Below are positions 5,462-10,712 of a stretch of 10,712 bases of DNA, in pieces; positions within the stretch are counted from its first letter, which is position 1; every line of letters starts with the position of its first letter. The notes under the pieces were generated by a model. It saw nothing but the letters and a program-made list of their open reading frames with translations. It made no database searches and was not told where the DNA came from. Source of the DNA: Chloroflexota bacterium. Its GTDB lineage: Bacteria > Chloroflexota > Anaerolineae > Anaerolineales > UBA4823. The DNA is taken from NCBI GenBank assembly GCA_023395675.1, contig JAEWYL010000319.1:1-10712 (forward strand), in the 5' to 3' direction. A program made the translations under genes and the position numbers.

Positions 5462-6640
5462 ATGAAAGCCTCCCGCCCCCTGCTCCGCCCCCTGCTGGCG
5501 CTGCTCTGCCTCGCCCTCCTGGCTGCCTGCCGGCCGGCCTCCCCCGCCGCCCCGGTGACCCCGGCCGCCGCCCCGGACCTGCCCGCCGAAGCGGAGCTGA
5601 GGCAGGCGGCGGACACGGCCTTCTCGCAGGGGGATTGGGCCGCAGCCGGAGCCGCCCTGGAAGGGCTGCTGGCGCTGCGCCCTGACGACGCCGCGAGCCG
5701 CTACCGGCTCGCCCTGCTGCTCGCCGCCGAGGACCCCGGGGCTGCCCGCGCCCCGCTGGAGCAGGCCGCCGCGCTGGACCCCGCGCTGGAGGCGCCGGCG
5801 CAGGCCCTGCTCCAGTCCCTGCGCGTCGCCGGGCGCTGCCCCGACCCCGCCTGTGCGCTGGTGGAGAGCGGGCGCGGCCTTGCCGGCCTGGAGGAATGGA
5901 GCCTGGCGGCGCGCGCCTTTGAACGCGCCGCCTCCCTCCGGCCGGATTACGCCGAGGCCTGGGCTTTCCTGGGCGAGGCCCTCCAGCACCTCCCCGCGCC
6001 CGCCGCTTCGCAGCGCGAGGCGGCCCTCACCGCCCTGATCAAAGCCCTGGAGCTGGACCCCGATTCGGTCTCCACCTACCTGCTCCTGTCGCTGTACTGG
6101 CAGCGCCAGGGCCATTACGGGCGCGGGCTGGATTACGCCCGCCAGGCGGCAGAGCTGGACCCGCTCAGCCCGGCGGCGGTGAGCGAGAGCGGCGCCTGCC
6201 TGGCTCGCACCGGCGACCTCCCCGCCGCCCTGGAGGCCTACCGGCGCGCCGCCGCGCTGGCGCCCCGCGACCCTGCCTACCTGCGCCTGCTGGCGGCTTT
6301 CACCCTGGAATACGACCACCAGGTGCGCGAGGCGGGGCTGCCCGCCGCTCGCAGGGCGGTGCTGCTCAACCCGGACGACCCGGCCTCCCCCGTTGTGCTC
6401 GGGCAGGTGCTGTTCAAGCTGGGAGACCTGACCGGCGCCGAACGGTTCTTCCGGCGCGCCCTCGAGCTGGACCCCGCCTTCGCCCCCGCCCACCTGCACC
6501 TGGGGCTGGTCCACCTGCTGCAGGAGGACCCCGCCGCCGCTTACGAGCAGTTCAGCCTGGCGCGCTCCCTGGCCTCCGGCACCCCGCTGGCCGAACAGGC
6601 CGAGCGCCTGATCGCCAGCAATTTCCAGCGCCTCCCCTGA
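5462..6640 (+). CDS. TPR-repeat lipoprotein
   Basis: This 392-residue protein starts with a lipoprotein signal peptide: Arg/Lys near the start, a leucine-rich core (11-20) and the lipobox LAAC ending at Cys23. It should therefore be lipid-anchored on the outer face of the membrane. A Pro/Ala-rich spacer (24-42) leads into about eight or nine tetratricopeptide repeats between 45 and 372. The clearest are 138-165 (EEWSLAARAFERAASLRPDY), 212-235 (QGHYGRGLDYARQAAELDP), 250-270 and 319-340 (GDLTGAERFFRRALELDPAF). TPR superhelices are protein-binding scaffolds; no catalytic domain is visible. Cys126 and Cys131 in RCPDPAC could form a disulfide outside the cell. The gene is divergent from the dehydrogenase and 237 bp ahead of the kinase gene, so it is probably a separate transcript. 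The partner is unknown; peptidoglycan, secretion or signalling scaffolding are all possible. Confidence 0.85.
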   Translation: MKASRPLLRPLLALLCLALLAACRPASPAAPVTPAAAPDLPAEAELRQAADTAFSQGDWAAAGAALEGLLALRPDDAASRYRLALLLAAEDPGAARAPLEQAAALDPALEAPAQALLQSLRVAGRCPDPACALVESGRGLAGLEEWSLAARAFERAASLRPDYAEAWAFLGEALQHLPAPAASQREAALTALIKALELDPDSVSTYLLLSLYWQRQGHYGRGLDYARQAAELDPLSPAAVSESGACLARTGDLPAALEAYRRAAALAPRDPAYLRLLAAFTLEYDHQVREAGLPAARRAVLLNPDDPASPVVLGQVLFKLGDLTGAERFFRRALELDPAFAPAHLHLGLVHLLQEDPAAAYEQFSLARSLASGTPLAEQAERLIASNFQRLP

Positions 6641-6735
6641 ATCCCGCCCGCGCGCCGTTCTCCCCTGGTCCCGGCGCTCACCCGAATGGGGCGGTTAAAT
6701 CACACACAAATAACCCCTACCTCGCTCTTTCATTA

Positions 6736-6744
6736 TGTTAAAAT
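6736..6744 (+). promoter_or_regulatory. Extended -10 promoter for the kinase gene
   Basis: TGT-TAAAAT fits an extended -10 element (TGn before a hexamer matching 5 of 6 bases). No -35 box stands at the usual distance, as is common for extended -10 promoters. Transcription from about 6751 would give a leader of about 127 nt. AGGTAGGA at 6866-6873 serves as ribosome binding site 4 nt before ATG at 6878. Confidence 0.45.
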
Positions 6745-6877
6745 CTAGAGGCTGCCACAACCGCGATTGTGCGGCTGTCCGCTCAATTCGACTGCTGTAC
6801 GCAACAGCTCCAGGGGTGTACTGACCGGCTGCCCATTTCTGACCACAGGTTCAACCCGGAAAGACAGGTAGGATGCA

Positions 6878-8842
6878 ATGATTCCAGCGCAGATTGGTCG
6901 TTATATTATCAAGAATGAGCTCGGGCGAGGGGGAATGGCCACCGTCTATTTCGCCCACGATCCCCGCTTCAAGCGCGATGTCGCCATCAAGGTCCTGCCC
7001 GCCCAGTTCCTGGGCGACCCGATCTTCCGCACCCGCTTCGAGCGCGAGGCGCAGATGATCGCCGCTCTGGAGCATCCGGCCATCGTCCCGGTCTACGATT
7101 TCGGCGAGGAGGGCGAAGAGCTTTACCTGGTGATGCGCTATATGCCCGGCGGCTCCCTTTCTGACCGCCTGCGCAGCTCGCACCTCACCCTGGCGGAGAG
7201 CTCTGTCCTGCTCTCGCGCCTGGCCCCGGCCCTCGACCAGGTGCATTCGCAGGGGCTGGTCCACCGCGATCTGAAGCCGGCCAATATCCTTTTCGATGCG
7301 TTTGGCAACGCCTACCTCTCGGATTTCGGGATCGCCCGCGCCGCGCAGGGCGCCAGCACCCTCACCGGCGACGCCATCATCGGCACCCCGGCCTATATGA
7401 GCCCGGAACAGGCCCTGGGCGACCCGAATATCGACTCCCGCAGCGATATCTACTCCCTGGGAGCGATCCTGTTCGAGATGCTGGCGGGCAAACAGCCCTA
7501 CCAGGCGACCACCCCGATGGGGGTCGCCATGAAGCATATCACCGAGCCGGCGCCGCGCATCCTGCAGGTGAAGGCGGACCTGGAGCCCGGCTGCGAGGAG
7601 ATCATCCTGCGGGCCATGGCGAAGGAGCGGGACAGCCGCTACGCCAGCGCCAGCGAGATGGCCCGGGCGCTGGAGGCGCTGGCGGCATCGCAGGGCCGGG
7701 AAGCGCCCTTCCCCGCCGCCGCTGAGCCGCCCGCACCCGCCTCCCCTCCGGCCGCGCAGGCTGCTCCCCCCGCCGCCCACCCCGAAGCGCCTACGGAATG
7801 GGAAGTGGAAGCCTCCGTTCCGGCGCGCGCCCCGGAAGAACCGCCGCAGGCCGCTGTCCCGGCCCAGGCCCTCGCCGGCGCGCCGCTCTCCGGCGCCGAT
7901 ATCCCCGCCCCCGCCCGCCCCGCCCCCTCTTCCCCGGGCCTGCCGCGGCCGCTCCCCGGAGCAGGTGCGCCGGCAGCCCCGCGGCCCGCCCAGACCCGCC
8001 GGCTTCCCCCCTGGGCCCTGGCCTCCGGGTGCGTGGTCCTGGCCGCCCTCTGCGGCCTGTCGCTCTTCGCTGCCAGCCAGTTCGGCCCGCGCCTTAACCT
8101 TTTCGGCCGGTCCGGCAGCCCGGACCCCACCGCCGGCGCCACCTCCGCCCTGGTTCAGGCAGACCCGACCGGGACCTCCGCCGCCGACCCGACCCGCCCC
8201 ACCAGCGACGGCCCGGCCCAGGCGGGGACCACGCCGACCGTCTCCACCCGGCCCGAGGTGATCAGCACCCTGCGGGTCATCGAGCCCGCCGCGAGCGGGA
8301 ACATCCTTTTCCAGGACGATTTCTCGAACCCCGAGAGCGGTTGGGAGCGGGATACCGGCGCGAACCTGATGGCCGATTATTACCACGGCTCCTACCGCAT
8401 CCTGGTGAACGAGCCCTATTACATCGTCTGGGGCCTGCTGAACCTGGAGACGGCGGACGTCGTCATTGATGTGGAGGTCACCAAGGCCTCCGGCCCCCCG
8501 GAGGACTTTTTCGGCGTCATCTGCCGCTACCAGGATAAGGACAACTATTATTTCCTGAATATCGCCAGCGATAGCTGGTACTTGATCGGGAAGATGAAGG
8601 ACGGGCAGGAACTGCTGCTCGGAGAGGCGGGCAGCAGCAGCGCCGTGCACCAGGGGAACACCTCCAACCGCGTGCGGGCGGAGTGCGTGGGCGATACCCT
8701 GTCCCTGTTTGCAAACAACACGCGCCTGCTCGAGGTCAGCGACTCGGATTTCTCCTCCGGGGCCATCGGCCTGATGGGCCGCACCTTCGGCACCCCGGGC
8801 ACGAACCTGCTCTTCGACAATATCCGCGTCACGCGGCCCTGA
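6878..8842 (+). CDS. Transmembrane Ser/Thr protein kinase with lectin-like extracellular domain
   Basis: This 654-residue PknB-type (Hanks-type) kinase has a cytoplasmic N-terminal catalytic domain (about 8-268). Visible elements are the glycine loop GRGGMATVY (16-24), the ATP-anchoring Lys38 in VAIK, HRDLKPAN (129-136, catalytic Asp131), DFG (149-151, metal-binding Asp149), GTPAYMSPEQ (169-178) and SDIYSLG (189-195). All key residues are present, so it should be active. A Pro/Ala-rich linker (about 272-375) leads to one membrane helix (about 379-400) and a Thr/Pro/Gly spacer (about 411-460). A beta-rich domain of about 180 residues follows (475-654, starting FQDDFSNPESGW and ending LLFDNIRVTRP). 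It resembles the concanavalin/DUF1080-like sugar-binding fold common in Chloroflexi kinases. The layout suggests a receptor for cell-surface or carbohydrate ligands. No cognate phosphatase is adjacent. Kinase assignment is firm; ligand binding is inferred. Confidence 0.95.
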   Translation: MIPAQIGRYIIKNELGRGGMATVYFAHDPRFKRDVAIKVLPAQFLGDPIFRTRFEREAQMIAALEHPAIVPVYDFGEEGEELYLVMRYMPGGSLSDRLRSSHLTLAESSVLLSRLAPALDQVHSQGLVHRDLKPANILFDAFGNAYLSDFGIARAAQGASTLTGDAIIGTPAYMSPEQALGDPNIDSRSDIYSLGAILFEMLAGKQPYQATTPMGVAMKHITEPAPRILQVKADLEPGCEEIILRAMAKERDSRYASASEMARALEALAASQGREAPFPAAAEPPAPASPPAAQAAPPAAHPEAPTEWEVEASVPARAPEEPPQAAVPAQALAGAPLSGADIPAPARPAPSSPGLPRPLPGAGAPAAPRPAQTRRLPPWALASGCVVLAALCGLSLFAASQFGPRLNLFGRSGSPDPTAGATSALVQADPTGTSAADPTRPTSDGPAQAGTTPTVSTRPEVISTLRVIEPAASGNILFQDDFSNPESGWERDTGANLMADYYHGSYRILVNEPYYIVWGLLNLETADVVIDVEVTKASGPPEDFFGVICRYQDKDNYYFLNIASDSWYLIGKMKDGQELLLGEAGSSSAVHQGNTSNRVRAECVGDTLSLFANNTRLLEVSDSDFSSGAIGLMGRTFGTPGTNLLFDNIRVTRP

Positions 8843-8853
8843 GGCTGGATTGT

Positions 8854-8907
8854 AAATGTTGTCCAGGGGTGTGGCCGGCGAAGCGGTCACACCCCTGGAC
8901 AACATTT
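8854..8907 (+). terminator. Intrinsic terminator after the kinase gene
   Basis: A 24-bp stem (8854-8877 with 8884-8907, one G-U pair) closes a 6-nt loop and is followed on the + strand by CTTTTCTG. It begins 11 bp after the kinase stop and separates the kinase from the tRNA-modification gene. Confidence 0.85.
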
Positions 8908-8972
8908 CTTTTCTGTTGATCCGTTTTGCCTGCCCGCTCCATTTTTTGAGCTGAATTCTCAACAAGATCAGT

Positions 8973-8978
8973 TAGAAT
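8973..8978 (+). promoter_or_regulatory. -10 box 7 nt before the mtaB-like ATG (leaderless start)
   Basis: TAGAAT ends 7 nt before ATG at 8986, and no Shine-Dalgarno sequence fits between. A TTGAGC (8946-8951) lies 21 bp upstream, longer than the usual spacer. The arrangement copies that of the lipoprotein gene at 5462. Confidence 0.5.
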
Positions 8979-8985
8979 TAGCGCT

Positions 8986-10269
8986 ATGAAAGTTTACCTG
9001 TACAGTATTGGTTGCCGTCTGAACCAGAGTGAGATCGAAACCTACGCCCGCCAGTTCCACACCGCCGGGCACGTGCTGGTGGAAACCCCCGAGGAGGCCG
9101 ATCTGGTGGTGGTGAACACCTGCGCCGTCACCTCGGCCGCGGCCGCCGACTCGCGGGGCAAGATCCGGCAGGCGGCCCGCGCCGGGGCGGGCGAAGTGGT
9201 GGTCACCGGCTGCTGGTCCACCCTCAACCCCTCCGGGGCTGCCGCCCTGCCGGGGGTGAGCCGTGTGGTGCCGAACGAGGTGAAAGACCGGCTCGTCCCC
9301 GACCTGCTGAACCTGCCGCAGGAGGTGTTCGACCTGGAGCCGGTGCAGCGCATCCCGGTCCCCGGGGCGCGCCTGCGCACCCGGGCCTTCATCAAAGTGC
9401 AGGACGGCTGCGACAACCGCTGCACCTTCTGCATCACCACCGTGGCGCGCGGGGCCGGGCGCAGCCGCCCCCTGGAGGCGGTGCTGGAGGACATCGGCCG
9501 GGCCGAGAATGCGCGCGAGATCGTGCTCACCGGCGTCCACCTGGGCTCCTGGGGGCAGGACCTCTCCCCCCGGCTCCACCTGCGCCAGCTTGTCGAAGCG
9601 ATCTTGAAGGAGACCTCCACGCCGCGCGTGCGCCTCTCCTCCCTGGAGCCCTGGGACCTGGACGAGGACTTCTTCAGCCTGTGGGAAAACCCGCGCCTCT
9701 GCCGGCACCTGCACCTGCCGCTGCAGTCGGGCTGCCGCGCCACCCTGCGGCGCATGGCACGCAAGACCACGCCCGAGTCTTTCCAGGCCCTGGTAAGCGC
9801 CGCCCGCCGCGCCATCCCGGACGTGGCCGTCACCACCGACGTGATCGCAGGCTTCCCGGGCGAGAACGAGGCGGAGTTCGCCGAGAGCCTGGACTTCGTG
9901 CGCGCGCTGGGCTTCGCCGGGGGACACGTGTTCACCTATTCCGCCCGTCCCGGGACGGCCGCGGCGCGCATGCCCGACCAGGTGCCGCACCCGCTGCGCA
10001 AAGCGCGCGGCGCCCAACTGCGGGCTGCCCTGGCCGAGTCCGCGCAGGAATACAGCGCCCGCTTCCTGGGCGCAGCCCTGCCGGTGCTGTGGGAAAGCGC
10101 AACCGCCCTCGGGCCCGAGGGCTGGGAGCTGAACGGCCTGACCGGCAATTATCTGCGGGTGCGGGCCTGCGCCCCCCAGCGCCTGTGGAACGAGATTACC
10201 CCGGTGCGCCTGGAGGCGCTGAACGAAGCGGGCGAATTTTCAGGAGTGCTGCTGGAACATGGCGCATAA
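8986..10269 (+). CDS. mtaB: tRNA t6A37 methylthiotransferase (MtaB-like radical SAM enzyme)
   Basis: MtaB converts N6-threonylcarbamoyladenosine at position 37 of certain tRNAs to its 2-methylthio form, stabilising codon-anticodon pairing. The 427-residue protein has the three-part methylthiotransferase layout. An N-terminal domain carries auxiliary-cluster cysteines Cys10 (GCRLNQSE), Cys46 (NTCAVT) and Cys76 (TGCW). A radical SAM core has Cys142, Cys146 and Cys149 in CDNRCTFC, plus HLHLPLQSGC and TTDVIAGFPGE. A C-terminal TRAM-like RNA-binding domain runs from about 366. All six cluster cysteines are present. GCRLNQSE and the IKVQDGC context favour MtaB over MiaB or RimO, though these paralogues are close. 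Its last 11 bases overlap the start of the HIT gene, so the two are translated from one mRNA. Confidence 0.87.
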   Translation: MKVYLYSIGCRLNQSEIETYARQFHTAGHVLVETPEEADLVVVNTCAVTSAAAADSRGKIRQAARAGAGEVVVTGCWSTLNPSGAAALPGVSRVVPNEVKDRLVPDLLNLPQEVFDLEPVQRIPVPGARLRTRAFIKVQDGCDNRCTFCITTVARGAGRSRPLEAVLEDIGRAENAREIVLTGVHLGSWGQDLSPRLHLRQLVEAILKETSTPRVRLSSLEPWDLDEDFFSLWENPRLCRHLHLPLQSGCRATLRRMARKTTPESFQALVSAARRAIPDVAVTTDVIAGFPGENEAEFAESLDFVRALGFAGGHVFTYSARPGTAAARMPDQVPHPLRKARGAQLRAALAESAQEYSARFLGAALPVLWESATALGPEGWELNGLTGNYLRVRACAPQRLWNEITPVRLEALNEAGEFSGVLLEHGA

Positions 10270-10609
10270 CGACTGCATCTTCTGTAAAATCGTGCGCGGG
10301 GAGGCCCAGGCCGAGATCGTGTACCGGGACGAGCAGGCCACCGCCTTTCGAGATACCCGCCCGGCCGCGCCCACGCACGTCCTGGTGGTGCCCAACCGGC
10401 ACATCGAATCCGTGAACGAGCTCACCGCCGCCGACGAGCCGCAGATCGGACACCTGTTCACGATCGCCCGCCAGATCGCCGAGATGGAGAATATTCAGGA
10501 GGGCGGCTACCGGCTGATCATCAATACCGGCCCGCACGGCGGGCAGACGGTCTTCCACCTGCACCTGCACGTGATCGGCGGGCGGCCCATGCGCTACCCG
10601 ATGGGTTAA
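10259..10609 (+). CDS. HIT-family nucleotide hydrolase/transferase (HinT-like)
   Basis: This 116-residue histidine-triad protein has the active-site motif HLHLHVIGG (His100, His102, His104; His102 by position the likely nucleophile). The N-terminal CIFCKI (Cys6, Cys9) with His48 matches the zinc-type site of many bacterial HIT proteins. HinT-like enzymes cleave nucleoside phosphoramidates and aminoacyl-adenylates in the cytoplasm. Length and motif order are normal for the family. The ATG lies inside the end of the mtaB-like gene, an 11-base overlap in another frame, so translational coupling is likely; only a weak GGA precedes the start. The pairing with a tRNA-modification gene could reflect shared adenylate chemistry or simple operon filling. 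Confidence 0.94.
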   Translation: MAHNDCIFCKIVRGEAQAEIVYRDEQATAFRDTRPAAPTHVLVVPNRHIESVNELTAADEPQIGHLFTIARQIAEMENIQEGGYRLIINTGPHGGQTVFHLHLHVIGGRPMRYPMG

Positions 10610-10622
10610 GCAGCAAAAGATT

Positions 10623-10644
10623 GCGGCTGTCCTCAAACAGCCGC
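10623..10644 (+). other. Small hairpin after the HIT gene
   Basis: GCGGCTGT (10623-10630) pairs with ACAGCCGC (10637-10644) around a 6-nt loop, 13 bp after the HIT stop. No U-run follows on either strand, so termination is doubtful; it may protect the mRNA 3' end or act with the next hairpin. Confidence 0.45.
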
Positions 10645-10667
10645 CAGCAAGAGGATCAGAGTACAGT

Positions 10668-10698
10668 GCGGGGGGCGGCGCTCACGCGCGCCCCCCGC
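10668..10698. other. Very GC-rich hairpin at the right edge of the window
   Basis: GCGGGGGGCG (10668-10677) pairs perfectly with CGCCCCCCGC (10689-10698) around an 11-nt loop. No U-run is visible. The window ends 14 bases later, so it could belong to a structured RNA, a terminator or the leader of the next gene; I cannot tell which. Confidence 0.4.
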
Positions 10699-10712
10699 GG
10701 GAGAGGGACGGT

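Noticed and set aside
5459..6514. A 351-residue - strand open frame opposite the lipoprotein
   Set aside because: It is Gly/Gln/Arg repetitive sequence that results from reading TPR codons backwards; there is no ribosome binding site or motif.
791..8907. Intergenic inverted repeats as miniature transposable elements
   Set aside because: Their stems share no sequence with each other and no target-site duplication flanks them; terminators explain most of them better.
6851..8965. A 704-residue open frame opposite the kinase gene
   Set aside because: It is the antisense of a gene with complete kinase motifs. High GC and biased codon use keep the opposite frame open, and the translation is low-complexity Gly/Arg/Ala with no recognisable domain.
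8968..10017. A 349-residue - strand open frame opposite the mtaB-like gene
   Set aside because: It is antisense to conserved cluster cysteines, and its sequence is low complexity.

Overview
The window is GC-rich DNA (AT-richer at about 1277-1680) carrying nine protein genes. It most resembles a member of the Chloroflexi, probably an Anaerolineae-type organism. The strongest clue is a protein kinase with a Pro/Ala linker, one membrane helix and a lectin-like C-terminal domain, an arrangement I associate with that group. The class is inferred from gene style only; no marker RNA gene is present.

Layout. 1-771 (+) is the C-terminal part of a wax ester synthase/diacylglycerol acyltransferase-like protein. 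It converges on a small gene at 950-1276 (-) for a possible ribbon-helix-helix DNA-binding protein, which has a well-formed promoter and an overlapping dyad upstream. 1723-5116 (-) is a lipid-oxidation block: acyl-CoA dehydrogenase, then etfB and etfA, closed by tandem hairpin terminators. From 5462 everything is on the + strand: a secreted TPR lipoprotein (5462-6640), a transmembrane Ser/Thr protein kinase (6878-8842), a MtaB-type tRNA methylthiotransferase (8986-10269) and an overlapping HIT-family hydrolase (10259-10609).

How the genes fit together. The dehydrogenase oxidises an acyl-CoA and hands electrons to the EtfBA flavoprotein, which passes them to the respiratory chain. The truncated acyltransferase would store acyl groups as neutral lipid, so the left half pairs possible lipid storage with lipid oxidation. 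The right half combines cell-surface and signalling proteins with a tRNA-modification/nucleotide-hydrolase pair.

Regulatory structure. Most gene boundaries carry a long, nearly perfect inverted repeat with a stem of about 15-24 bp. Most fit intrinsic terminators. One, at 5193-5239, lies between divergent genes with its T-run facing away from the gene it precedes. Two genes (5462 and 8986) have a -10-like hexamer only 7-8 nt before ATG and no Shine-Dalgarno sequence, which suggests leaderless transcripts. The lipid-oxidation genes instead have strong AAGGAGGA sites. I found no CRISPR array, tRNA, rRNA, insertion sequence or convincing new system. The most interesting material is the promoter/operator of the small DNA-binding gene, the hairpin architecture and a 20-bp palindrome between the dehydrogenase and etfB.
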